Assembly: GCA_918026815.1 (NCBI GenBank)
Contig: CAKJVC010000160.1
Location: forward strand, 124,001-188,000
Origin: Chalara sp. BL73
Taxonomy: Eukaryota > Ascomycota > Leotiomycetes > Helotiales
Direction of reading: 5' to 3'
Length of the DNA stretch: 64,000 nucleotides
A program made the position numbers and the translations under genes. Every line of letters starts with the position of its first letter. Position 1 is the stretch's first letter. Below the pieces are notes generated by a model. That model saw nothing but the letters and a program-made list of their open reading frames with translations, did not search any database and had not been told where the DNA came from. Positions 34,301-45,882 of the stretch are shown one piece after another.

Positions 34301-34586
34301 TATTATCTGGCAGCTTGAGTTTTCCCTGGTTTCGCTCTGTATGAGGCAAGAGCCATAGAGCTTCTCACACAACCCCTTTCAGCTTCTACAAGACCTGGCA
34401 ACCGATTTAGCAGAGTTTGGTTCATAGCTGTATAGCTCTTGATTGAACTTTGGCGCAACTCCAGACACCAATGTGCTTTGGCTAACATAAATTCACTGTA
34501 GCAACTACGATTTTGGAAAGCAATTTATTGATCTTCAATTGATATTGATACCTTCCGCTTACATCCTCCTTGGATAATAATTCAAC
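31376..34586. other. Longest gene-free stretch (3.2 kb)
   Basis: This region lies between two divergent genes. It holds only short frames (up to about 92 codons) on both strands, with no domain, no inverted repeat with clear ends and no tRNA-like cloverleaf that I could recognise. It may contain long leaders, a non-coding RNA or decayed transposon sequence; none of these can be supported by eye. Confidence 0.4.
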
Positions 34587-37500
34587 ATGAGCGAAGTTGA
34601 GAAAAGCGAGAACCCGCAGGTGGATGTTAGCTCAGGAGACATACTATCTGGTGATGATGCCACAATTGAAACCGAGACGGAAACCGAGAAAGAGTCTGTT
34701 AAAGATCTTGCAACAAATGGTTTGAAGAAAGCTGCGAAGGAAAATGTGCCCCCTAAGCGGCCTGCAGTTGCGTCAGCAAAACGTACGTTTGCATCAGGAA
34801 GATCCATACTGAGAACTAACAACCAGATGACAAGGTCCGGGAGTTTCTTCGACCTCATCTGCGGTGAAGCCTTCTGTGCCTTCAACTACCTCATCTACAA
34901 AGGCAACCGGAGGACTGAGTAAACCACCAACCCGTCCTGCAGCTGGATCTACTGTTCGGAAACCTGCCAGCAGTGCAACAGCTCCTACATCTGCCAGTAC
35001 GTCACATAGATCGCAACCATCAGTTGGAGGATCTGGGGATGAAAAGAAGAAGCCGCTGGCAGCCCCAGCAAGACGAACATCTTTGGCTCCTTCAGGAACA
35101 CATTCAACTGTAAAGCCCGAGACACTGGCCGAGAAACGCGGGGCTCCTGCCGCCGCGACATCTACAACGCGAAAACCTGCAGGGTCAATAAGTAAGTAAT
35201 GCTTCTCTGCCTAAAGAAGAAGCACTTTCAAGTCGCATGCTTTGGACTCAGAAAGCAAACTAATTGTGCAACTCATAGGCTCGTCAAGTCCAAAACCAAC
35301 GGTGAAGCCGGCTCTGTCCACCTCGACCACCAGACCAGCTGCATCCTCTAGTACATTGGCCAGCAGAGCGACTCCCACTTCCAAGCCCGCAAGCTCCGGC
35401 GCTGTTGCAGACGCAAAAAAGAGGCTCTCAGCTGTGCCCGGTTCGCCAACGACTGCTCGAGCTCCCTTGAAGCCTGTAAGTTCGTCAAAAGAAGTCGACG
35501 AGCTGAAGGCAAAACTCGAGGATAGCGAGACAAGAGTTGAGGAGCTGCAAAAGGAACTCACATCGTCTCAGGAAAGACTCCTTGAACTAGGGAAACAGAT
35601 TGAAGGAGAAGCAGGGCGAGTGGCAGAAGCGGAGGAAAACATTCGCGCTCAACATAGCGAGATTGTGGAGAAGCTACACGTCACTCATAAGACGGATATT
35701 GATGGCTTACAATCTCAATTGGCAGATGCTGAGGCGGCTCAGGATGCCGCTAAAGATGCGTCAACAAAAGCTATTGAGGATGCACAACAAGCGGCTACTG
35801 CAAAAGGAGAGGCTGCGACTGCGGAAGCTCTCGAGAAGCTTAAGAAAGATCACCAGTCCATTCTCGATGAACTCCAGGCTGAACTATCTGCTGCAAAGGA
35901 TGCCAGTGCAGCCGCATCAACGTCGCTGGCAGAATTGGAGTCTGAGATCGCTGCTTTGAAAGCACAAGTCTCTAAAGAGACAGCTGCTGTAATCTCATTA
36001 AAAACTGAATATGAAGCTAAGCTAGTTGCACAAGCGGAAGAACTTCAGGAGAAAAATAGAGATGTCAACGAGGCGCTTCAGAAGAAGTCTGCTGATGAAC
36101 ATGAGGCAGAGTTAGCTGCATTAAAGGCTGCTCACAGTTCAGATATAGCGAAAGGCAGTTCTGCTGCAACCTCAAAATATGAGAAGCAACTGGCAGAGGT
36201 TACTGCTGCCCATGATGTGGCAATTTCTGGGCTCCAAACTCAACTCAAAGAAGCACTTGAGGTACGGACAGCTTTAGAATTATCTCACAAGCAAAACCTT
36301 GAAGCCATTCAGGCTCAATCAACCACGGCAAATTCAAAGCTCAATGACGAAATTGCAGGACTACAGGCTAAGTCTGATGCTGCTGAGAAGGAGCTTCAGT
36401 CAGCTCAACAACAACTAGCCAGCATCTCAAGGGAGCGTGGAGAGCTTGAAACAAAAGGCTCTGAAGGCGAAAAGGCGTTGAAAGCTGCACGGGATGAAGT
36501 AGCGATTGCAACGGATAAAATAGCCTCTCTGCAAAAAACATTGGATGCTCTCAGTGCCGACACTCTTGGCAAGGAAAGAGAACTTAGTGCGTGATTCACT
36601 TCATAAATCTTTACTCACAAAGTTGATAATTATCATTGACGCTAACAATTCTCACAGGCACCATAAGGGAGAACGTTGAGAGAATCACAAAGCAGCTTGA
36701 GGAGAAAGACAAGGAAATTGAGAAGCTAAAGGAGCAGCATACGAAGGAAGTGGAGAAACATCAGAAAGAACTCAAAACCGTTTCTGCAGACTACGAGAAA
36801 GAGATCGATGCTCTACAAGGTAGGATTTCTTCATAGGTTTATTGATCCTGATATTGCATGTTCCATGATCAAAACGACATGCTTCCGTAGATGAACTTGA
36901 TCTGTATTTGGAAGGAGCCAGTTCTAATACTTTATAGGTAACACTGGTATCAGAGAAGAATACGAGGCACTCAAAATAACATATGAGGAGCTGTCAAATT
37001 CCAGTGCCTCGTATGCTGATGAGTTAGAGAAAGTCAAGCAAGTACGTCAAATTTTCGCTTGCTGTGCCTATATTCTACGGTTCACATGCAATAACCAATT
37101 AGAATCTTAGAGTTCTGTGCTAACTATTTATTACCTTAGCTACACGCAGCCGCAATAGTTGACGTAGACAATAAAGTAAGCTCTCACCAAAAGGAGGTCG
37201 ACGAATTAAAGACAACGCATGCCAAGAGCGTTCAGGATGAGATTGATAAATTGAAGGCAGCGCACGCTGAGATCCTTCAGAATGAGATTGATGAACTAAA
37301 AACAACGCATGCTAAGAATCTCGATGAGGCTTATGACCGAGCTACAACGGCTGGGCATACAGCACATGCTCACGAGGTAGAGCAGTTGTTAGCAAGCCAC
37401 GCTGAGATAATTGCTGCGTTGAAGAAGGATCATGAACTAAAGCAGGCAGAAGTTTCATCTGAGGTTGACAAACTTAAAGCTACTGAAGCCGCGTTGATCT

Positions 37501-38597
37501 CTGATGTTTCTGAAGCGAAGAAGTCGTTGCTAGACCTAGAAGAAGAGCTTAATGAACTCAAGCAGGAGTTTGCACTTGAGAAAATGGCACGCGCAACAGC
37601 CGAAGCCGAACTCGATGCCTCAAAGAATAAGAAGCCAGACACTTCAGAAGCGGATGCGCTGCGGAAGGACGTACAGACGTTGAAAGATCAGCACCAAGCG
37701 GCTCTCGTGACCGCCCAACAAGAGTCAGCGAAAGTTACGGAAGAACATCTTGCTACAAAAGGATCACTGGAGAAAATACTTGTAGAGCTTGAGAAACAGA
37801 AGCTGGATGCTGAAACCGAGTCTAAGACCGCAAAGGCTGATTACAAGGACCTCAATGATTCCATGACACAGATTGTGGAGGAAAAAACGAGAGAAGCTAC
37901 TGAATTGCAGAAGGAAGCGGCTGACCTCAAACAACAAAGTGCCACTCTCCAGAAGAAGACAGCCGACCTCGAGGCTCGGTTGAAAGAGGCTGAGGCGCAG
38001 GTACTATATTTCTACACTCCAGGAACCGAGTTTTTATTGACAATTTGCAGCTCAAAGTAAAGGATGCAGAACTTGCGGAAGCAAAGGTATGAACTCTTCG
38101 CTCAACTATACGCAGCCATATCTACAATAATTACAGGTTTGCATGTTGTCTACTAACACAAGAATTAGACCAAAACCACCTCTGCTCTAACACCAAGCAC
38201 ACCAACAAAACCACTGACAGGATTAGCCTCAAGCAAGTTTGCGGAGGACTTTGATTCTCCAGCTAACGCCCAAACAATTGCGGAAGGTGAGCAAGACAGT
38301 TCATCAGCCGCTTTGGCATCGGTCGGACTCCCTCTCATACTAAGCAATGTGCCATCTCTTTGTCTCAGCTCCGGCTTAAGATACTAGGATACTGATATCA
38401 GGTCTATAGTTGGCCAAAGCTAGGGTGACTGCGCAGCAACTGGAAAAATTAAATGAGGATTTTAAGCAGGGTAATCTAAGGTAACACATCTTGTCAATAT
38501 GACACTTCGCCGGCGTTGCTTACAAGTCTATAGATCCTTAGAGTCAATTAATGAGGCTACCACAAACGTCGCACCCGAAGCCAACAATCTCGATTGA
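34587..38597 (+). CDS. Alanine-rich coiled-coil protein with basic S/T/P-rich head (ten exons)
   Basis: Function not recognised. Exons 34587-34782, 34835-35191, 35279-36586, 36658-36819, 36938-37041, 37140-38000, 38051-38086, 38169-38321, 38410-38480 and 38534-38597 encode 1103 aa. The first 290 residues are basic and rich in Ser, Thr, Pro and Ala, resembling microtubule-associated head regions. From about residue 300 to 1010 the protein is almost continuous coiled coil with many Ala in heptads (AEAAQDAAKDASTKAIEDAQ). Residues around 720-770 contain three tandem 16-residue copies. The short tail (SLESINEATTNVAPEANNLD) comes from a last exon supported by splice signals and phase. The junction after 38321 (donor GTCGGA) is the weakest. 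A cytoskeletal or structural role is inferred only. Confidence 0.78.
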
Positions 38598-40479
38598 TCG
38601 ATTTTTCCCTTCTCACCTTCGTTTATCCAGCGACAGGACGAATTCGGGCACTACATAAACCCTTTTTAATTCTTGACTTTATTATTTCATGCTCGTTGAC
38701 TCAGTTGCTATCATAGTTAGCACACGATACCCAAACTTCTATACCCGGTTTTGTAGCCTATCTTTATTGTTATTGGTGGTTAATTGAGCGAGGAAGCTGG
38801 CTGGAGAGATGAACTTCTCATGTACCTACGCAGAAGAAATGAACATGACAGTTGAGCTCTGTTTGTAAGGCTCATTCACAGCTTGATAGTCTTGTAGATC
38901 CGTGGTTTGCACGATAAGCGTCTCTGGTTGATGTTAAGCTGAGAGGCCAGTTTCCATCCGCCACATGTCAGTTTAATCTAGGCACGTGATCCCATGGCAC
39001 TTTTACAGAGATAGGAGCATTCGATGCACTAAAAGAAGCTTTATCTTTGGAGAATTCTTGCCACCCGTGAACGTTATCAGGAGATACATGATATCTACTA
39101 GAGACTTAAAGAGTGCCCGATTTCTTTTCCTCTGGTGGTGAAGGCGACCAGTCCTGCCGAAGGTTGCGAGGCTACAACTAACCATTAACCCAAATTTGAG
39201 GGTGGAATTGTCTGAATTCGCTATAGATTATGGCGGCACATAGACTTGGTGGTGGTGACTGGCCTTTGAATATATTGAGTCGTTTAACCCCATGTGAGCG
39301 AACTTGGGGTGCGCGGAGGAAGGTTAACAAGCCCCCCCAACACGTCGGTTAATTTTCATCAGGAGCTGGGGCACATCACATTATTCAGTTCGTATCTTCT
39401 CACCTTTTTCAACCTGCTCACCAAATTTGAAACTGTGCAACCCCAACACGGCACCTTTGTCACAACGGCATCTCGCTCCAAACTCTCATGTCTTGCGATG
39501 GCACGGAAGCATTGGGAACGACAGAGTTGTCTGGTCCACAACCGTAGGTGCAGAAGAGGCGCGAAGAGGATGAGCAATCGCTGGTATCCTTTTGATCGTG
39601 GTTGTTCCCCGAGTTCCATTTCCTCGCGTTCAATTTTTTTTGACTTTGGACCTGCGTCTACTCTACATGTTTCTTGTCCCAATCATTGAACTCGGCCGTT
39701 GTCCAACTTGGTTTTTAAGCCTAATCTTCTGCAGGCTCCGAGGGCCTTTTTTGAATTTTCTCGTCACCAATCATTTGTTTCGGTGTTGCCGGCACAAGTT
39801 TGCTACAGCATTTGTGCCGTAGGATATCCCGCATCTGTAGTCGCTCGTGGTCTTGCCCAACAGAAGTTTCTCATCAGACCCCAAACTACAATAGTATCAT
39901 CACTCTCTGTGAGAAGTATTGTAACAACCTCCGTACACTCCAGTGCAACCTATTGGCGCTTATTCACGCCGTGGTGAGCCAATCAGCATCTCCAACAGAC
40001 GCCGTAGGGCCGCATCCCACTATGAGCAATGGCTGTGCCCTGCAATTCTGCCCCGCGATTATCTTTACGATAAGACAGTGGTGTAGAGTGGTAACATCTG
40101 TTTCGTTGGCTTCATGCGGGAATCTTTTGTAGGTTGCTGCGCCTCTGTTGCATCACCGAACTCTCTCACATAATCCGGAGCATTGGAGAAGTGGTACAAG
40201 GTGCGGTACCGATTTAGGACACTCCCTAAGGCTGTTGAGGCTGTGCCTCCGGAATGCCCATAAGAACTTTCTGAACATTAAGACCGCGGCTGTTGACCCC
40301 CACAGCCAGGGCCGTAGAGAAGGCACCCTGTTGGTTTTTGGAAAATGGTGCAGAATTATCCTGATATAGATCTTGGAGAGCCACTTAATTACATGATGAC
40401 CCGTTCTTCTTAGCTCACTCACCTGTGACTATTTGCGTAGTGGTCTTTAGTGTTAATACGGTACCTACCCGTCATTATC
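38598..40479. other. Long upstream region of the Cys/His-module gene
   Basis: These 1.9 kb separate two genes in the same direction. Overlapping frames of up to 131 codons at 39294-40132 have no domain and shift between frames. The pyrimidine-rich sequence would fit a long promoter or 5' leader. No repeat was found. Confidence 0.4.
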
Positions 40480-42713
40480 ATGGATATATCCTATGACTTT
40501 CGCAAAATCCTTGATGCATATCCTGAACATAACACTTGTGTTGGGATTGCTAAGACGGTTGCAGGCATCCCACGACCGTGCGGGAACTGCTTGAACGTAT
40601 CCAATCAATCCATCGCGGAGAGGATATTAAATGAGATGAACAAGGCGAAATCTGCATCTCTGAAGAACATCGAGGATTTAGCGTCCGTGATGTTGTGCCG
40701 ACATCAACACAATAACAATTCCAAGCCGCACCTTTGTCAGGTGGATGAAGTGTGTGTCAAGTGGGAAGCGAAAGTCAAAGACCACCAAAGAGCAGTAGAG
40801 AAAGAACAGGCTAAATCAGCAGCAATGATGAAAAGGCGGGAATTGTCGAAATTAAAGAGGAACGCAGAGGAGATAATGGTCAAGATCAAGGGAGAAGACC
40901 GGGAGCAGGTATGCTCGCATACGTTTGAATATCACATGGTGGAATTATTGACAGCTAGTAGATGGAGTTCGTGAGACGGAGTGTCCCTGAGGCGAAAGAA
41001 CTAAACCAGAGCCAGAAGGATGTCCATATTAAAGCAGAGTCAAAGCCCAAAGATCCGTTCATCTCTCATCGCCATTCATCAAGTACCCCAAGAGGGAGCT
41101 TCTGTGTTTTCCCGCCAAATTATGTGAAAAGCACACAGAGTCGTGAAAATATAGGGAAGTTGAGCTCCAGTACCAGAGTTGAAGCCAAGGTTGGGAAAGA
41201 AAGGGAGACATGGTGTCTGCCGATTCAGCATCCTAACCTTCCATCGCCACCCACCACTCCAGTGTCTTTTCGCCAGGGCACCGAGAAGAAGACTGCTGGG
41301 TCTTCCCCGTTAATCAAAAGAGAACATATCGCGCATCAGGTTCAAACACTAACAACACCCACAATGACGCCTCTCAGAACTCACGAACGTAGACGAGCCT
41401 TAAGCAGTCCTACAAAACCAACCAAGTTCGTGCCACCTACAATGAACAATCTTCCAGACACACCAGAGTCAGACAAAAGCAATGATCTTGAACTCAGTGC
41501 CTCCCTTCAAGGGCCACTTCCCACATTTGACTTTAATTTCATCTCACAACTACCAATACCAACCCCGATATCGAAATCTGAACTAGTCTACCCGGCTGAA
41601 GCGAACACCAAGCGCCTTTCAGCATTTGAATTCGGATCTGAATACAAGGTTTCACCTAAGTCCTTCGAGCTCAAGGAGAAAGCAGATGCTTCTTTTGCAC
41701 TCACTCTTCCTAAAGAGGCGTCTTGGGACTATTTCTTTACGTCCATGGCTGCTGACTCCAAGACCATCCAAAGAGCCATCAACGACACCAGCAATATGTC
41801 ACCTCTACAGACATCTAAAGCGCGCAGTCAAGAAATGGAGATGGTGGCAGGTGCTGAAGAAGTTGTTCCTACTCGGACGCAAACACCACCACGTGCCCGC
41901 ACACCTCCACGTCAAAACATAATATCCCAAATCTCATCGCCGCCAAGCACACCACCCTCGCGCCCTCTCCCGGCCATTCCCTCCAACCCGTCCTTGCGGC
42001 CCTTGAAAACCTCCTCACCAACGACAGCCCCCCACATCTCACCCATGACTCCAGTTTCGTCACAAGCCCAGGACTTACCACACTCACCGGCACAACGCCG
42101 ATCACCAAAATCTCCACAACGCCGTCCCTCAAAGCGTATGTCTGCCCTACTCGACACCCTTCCTCCTCTTCCGCTTCCTAGTGCTCCCTTCACCTCACCC
42201 AACTCGAACAATAGAGGGTCAGAGTTCGGATATGCAAATATAACACCTACAGCAATGCGGTATAAGACATTTTTACCTGCAGCGCAGAAGCCCTTAAAAC
42301 GGGAACCAAGTGACCCATTGCCGAAATTAGAGATTTTTACTGGGCCGTTTGATTTGACTCTTAGGGTACCGAAAGAGGTGGTGGGGGTGAAGAAGTGCGT
42401 GCCACTCCAGTCAATACCGAGGAAGCCAGTCCCAAGAAGGGATGAAACCCCTAAAATGAGCGGTGGCTTGACAGATGAACATGTAAAGATGGGACGAGGT
42501 CCAATTGCCGGGTTCAGGGAGGAAAGAAACGTTCTGCCTGGGAAGATCAGTGAAAGGAACGGGGGGACATTTCAAGGAGAGGAGGGAAAAAACGGGCTGA
42601 GTTGCTTTGGTATGAGAAGGATGAGGAAGAGGATGGGGAGACAAATGGGTGGTTTAAGAGAGACTATGACGAGATTAGAGATGAAGAGGGTCAAGGAGTT
42701 GGAGAAGGTGTAG
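40480..42713 (+). CDS. Cys/His-module protein with long disordered Pro/Ser-rich tail
   Basis: Exons 40480-40908 and 40962-42713 encode 726 aa; the 53-nt intron uses donor GTATGC and the second of two possible AGs (TAGTAG), which avoids a stop. The N terminus has conserved-looking Cys and His: Cys20 in HNTCVGIAKTVAG, Cys34 and Cys37 in RPCGNC, then LCRHQH and LCQVDEVCVKW. This resembles a small putative zinc-binding module found at the N terminus of various fungal proteins, sometimes with GIY-YIG/T5orf172 domains; none is visible here. A charged helix follows (about residues 105-145). The rest is Pro/Ser/Thr-rich with many TP/SP sites and PxxP stretches (TPPSRPLPAIPSNP), then a basic end. Role unknown; the disordered tail could be a phosphorylated scaffold. 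Confidence 0.75.
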
Positions 42714-43083
42714 TTCTGTATATAGAGGATTAAAAATGGAGAAATACCAGTATATAGAAGGAGGAAAAGATAGCATGGGAACAGGAGTTAGGTGTTGCGA
42801 AATATTTATATACCCTCCGTTATGAACTTATGAGAATATATTGATTTGTACTCTGTTTCTGGAACCCCGAAAGTGGGAATGCTTATTCGACTTGCGGGTG
42901 CTGGTGGAAAGTTCTGACCGTATAGTACATGGTAACCTCAAGCTTGATTGTGCAATTATATGTTGGTGCAGCTTAGCACTCAGGTTACTCTAAATTTCTG
43001 GGCATATTAGTACTACAAAGTTTACTCGGTGAACTTTTTCCTTCTTCAACCTACCACGCTCTCGTTTAATTGTGGTCTCTATC
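42714..43083. other. Convergent intergenic region
   Basis: These 370 bp lie between convergent 3' ends. The sequence is AT-rich with no reading frame; it presumably holds both polyadenylation regions. Confidence 0.5.
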
Positions 43084-44442
43084 CTATGCTTCCCTAAGTA
43101 ATGACCCCTTCTTCAGCGTCATCGTTCTGAAGTCCTCCTTGGGAGGAATCTCATCTTGACACCAGTAGATCATTCCATATCTCAACCAAGCCGCATAAGT
43201 TCCTGGTAACACATCCGCGCCTGTGTTCTTCCTCCACAGCGAGCCCAGCGTGTTGCCTATGACCCTCAGAATGAGCCCATGAGCCAGCTTGAACCCATAA
43301 CTCCTCCTCAGGCACTGCTCCACGATCTCTCTGGCCTCTCCCTGCTCCGCAATCTCCTCCTCTCCGTCTTTGGGGATTAGGAGTGACAAAAGTTCAAATG
43401 CCTTGTCGCCATTCCATGCAGTGAGCTCGTTGATAAGTTGCGAGCCCACCGTAAACTCAATGCCATAAACGTGTTTTTTCACATACTCTGACCCATTCCA
43501 ACCCTCCTCCTCATCCTCGAGTCCCATTACCAGCGTCATGCACTGTCCTTGGATAATATAGTCCGTCAGCATCTTACTAACGTCCTCTTCACTGAACGTC
43601 CTATCTCCTTCTTTGAACGACAGGCCGCTCGCCCCCATCAACGGAACGTCCTTCAGCAACGGACTAGCATGCATTCCATCCGTGCTCGTCTTCCCGCCAT
43701 CGCTCGCCCACAACTCCAGAAACAACCGATGACACCGCTCAAAAAACGGATTATCCCTCCCAGAAGCCAGGAAATAATTCGTCAGGCTCCGCATCCCGCC
43801 TCCCGAGGCATTATACGTCAGGATCTCATAAGGGGAATCCGGGTCCCCAACCGTAGAGCTCCATAAGGCATCCAGGTCACCGATCTGCATCATTCCTACG
43901 TCCGCATACACGCCGCCGTACCTGAGCAGCAGCGGCCACCGCACCAAGTCCGAGGTGTGCTGCGGCGCATAGTCGCCACCAATCGTGCCGTCCCGAAACG
44001 CCTTCGGGAAGGTCCCCGGATCGGAGATATCGAGAAAATTAGAGATGTTTAAGGGTGAGCCTGGCTGTCGGTCGACCACGCGGACGGTCCAGCCGTGGTT
44101 GGCGAAGCGCCGGTGCCAGGCTCGGATGTTGCGCTGCGCGTAAGGGTGCATGTGCGTGAAGCCCGAGTGCCAGAAGAACCAGATGTTTTTCTCGCCGGTG
44201 ACCGGCCCTGGATCGAGGAGCGACTGGTCGATTTCTGCGTCTGGCCGTAGATCTAGCGAGTCTTTGGGGAGCGCGTGGACTCCTGGCGGGATTGGGAACG
44301 GGTGTGGGTCCATTGTGAGATGGTGAGGGTCCTCCGAGTTTGTTTGGCTGTTCAGTAGCGGCATACGATGTCCTTCAAGCAGATCCCGTTTAGAGAGATG
44401 ATAAAAGGCTACTTCTGATTTTGTTTCGTTAAAGGAGAGCAT
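43084..44442 (-). CDS. Glycosyltransferase, GT32 / capsular polysaccharide synthesis-like
   Basis: Intronless, 452 aa, starting MLSFNETKSE. The core resembles Caps_synth/GT32 sugar transferases. NIWFFWHSGF (about residues 86-95) is the usual first strand. HTSDLVRWPLLLRYGGVYAD (162-181) matches the D-x-x-R...L...GG-x-Y-x-D signature, with Asp165, Arg168 and Asp181 as likely nucleotide-sugar and metal ligands. The conserved region continues to about residue 260 (NASGGGMRSLTNYFLAS). No signal peptide or strong membrane segment is visible, unlike many Golgi GT32 enzymes, so location is uncertain. Donor and acceptor sugars cannot be predicted. Confidence 0.85.
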   Translation of the reverse strand: MLSFNETKSEVAFYHLSKRDLLEGHRMPLLNSQTNSEDPHHLTMDPHPFPIPPGVHALPKDSLDLRPDAEIDQSLLDPGPVTGEKNIWFFWHSGFTHMHPYAQRNIRAWHRRFANHGWTVRVVDRQPGSPLNISNFLDISDPGTFPKAFRDGTIGGDYAPQHTSDLVRWPLLLRYGGVYADVGMMQIGDLDALWSSTVGDPDSPYEILTYNASGGGMRSLTNYFLASGRDNPFFERCHRLFLELWASDGGKTSTDGMHASPLLKDVPLMGASGLSFKEGDRTFSEEDVSKMLTDYIIQGQCMTLVMGLEDEEEGWNGSEYVKKHVYGIEFTVGSQLINELTAWNGDKAFELLSLLIPKDGEEEIAEQGEAREIVEQCLRRSYGFKLAHGLILRVIGNTLGSLWRKNTGADVLPGTYAAWLRYGMIYWCQDEIPPKEDFRTMTLKKGSLLREA

Positions 44443-45882
44443 ACCTTCAGCCTTTTATATCATGTTGATATGGACCGCATATTCCTTGGCACTCCGTAAC
44501 ACTAGTGCATGTCGCAGCCGAAGCTCAAGCTTACATTTCCTCATGATGACTCATGCTGTCAAACGGTTTATCATATTTCAAATATCGCACAAAACATTGC
44601 ACAGCCTTGTATCTATGACTCTTACTACAGTCATCTTAAAATACTCAATGAGAAAGTAGTCAGAATTGGAAAAGTGCAAACAATATACTCAGGGGTATAG
44701 TATATCTAAGCGAGATCACGTGTAAGTAAAATAGTAGGAAGATGAGCCACATGCCTAAGAATTCTGATTACTTTGAATAAGTTTTCATCCATTCTGCTAA
44801 AATGACACATTGCAAGAAATGCTCTGTGCATATGTCCGGAGTGCTCATAATTCTTTATATCCTTCATGCGAAAGTGATAAGTTGACTCGCTGCATGGAGG
44901 TAGTGGAAACATGCTCCATACATTACCATATCATGCCGGTTGAATCCTCATTCACACTCGCAGGCTGCGTTGACTGTAACCATAATTTCTAGCATGAACT
45001 TTGATCGAGCTGCATTTTACAACCTGGATAATCGACTTTCAAACCGCCCAAGTTATCTGTTTTTTGGGGGGTTTTTTGGGCAAGAAGTGTACGTGATTCA
45101 TGGTAACTGTGTACCAGGCTAGACAACTAAAGCAAAATACATAGTGATTTATACACCGCTTGCTTAACTGAGGGATATTCAGCACCGTTTCCGCATATTT
45201 GGCTGCATAGTATTGTTCAAGATAATGGTAAATGGCACGTGTTGTTACATATTACCGGATATGTCGAGACAACACGGGAGTATCACAGAGCTAGAAATGC
45301 GCTTATAAATGAGTAGATCCGTTCGTATCCTCGTTCGTGGCCACCGGAGAACAGTGTCTAATGTGTGCAAGTGACAAAGTCGGCTAATATTTTGCTAACC
45401 TTTCGAATCCCCTATTTTTGTGCTGGATCGCCAGCGTCTGCATACGGTTGATGTGCTACTCATACATCACAAAAGTTTTGGTATACCCAATAGATGCCTA
45501 GCCTCTACTAACAACCAGATAGACCGTTCTCTTCTGAAAATAGGCCCGTACTCTTAAATGCAATGCTTCTGATATCTCAAAACCTCCGTATCTAGATTGC
45601 TAAGGGTCCGTGGTAAGCTTGACCGTGCCTATCAGATCAGGAACGTTTGACCGGCATCAACCAAAGCTCAATATATCTACGTCTTATATAATGTGAATAA
45701 GAGAAACATATTATAGTACATTCCGTAGGCCAATTTGTTATGGCAAATGGATTTAGCACTTAGGTTACAAAATGAAGAATAGTCAGAACCTATTGTTGTA
45801 CATCGTTTTCTGGAATTCATGCTTAGTCTATATTAACGCTGAAGTATGTTGTATCTCAAAAATTTACAGCTCATAATTTGCA
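44443..45882. other. Intergenic between glycosyltransferase and MET10
   Basis: This 1.4-kb stretch contains the glycosyltransferase promoter and the MET10 3' flank. Only short frames (up to 68 codons) occur. A run of T and G at about 45058-45080 is the only notable low-complexity feature. Confidence 0.45.

Noticed and set aside
39294..40132. Run of frames up to 131 codons upstream of the Cys/His-module gene
   Set aside because: Frames overlap on both strands with no domain and no shared intron logic; more likely promoter or leader.
45395..45420. Possible tRNA T-arm (TTCGAATCC-like)
   Set aside because: No matching acceptor stem, anticodon arm or box A at the required distance.
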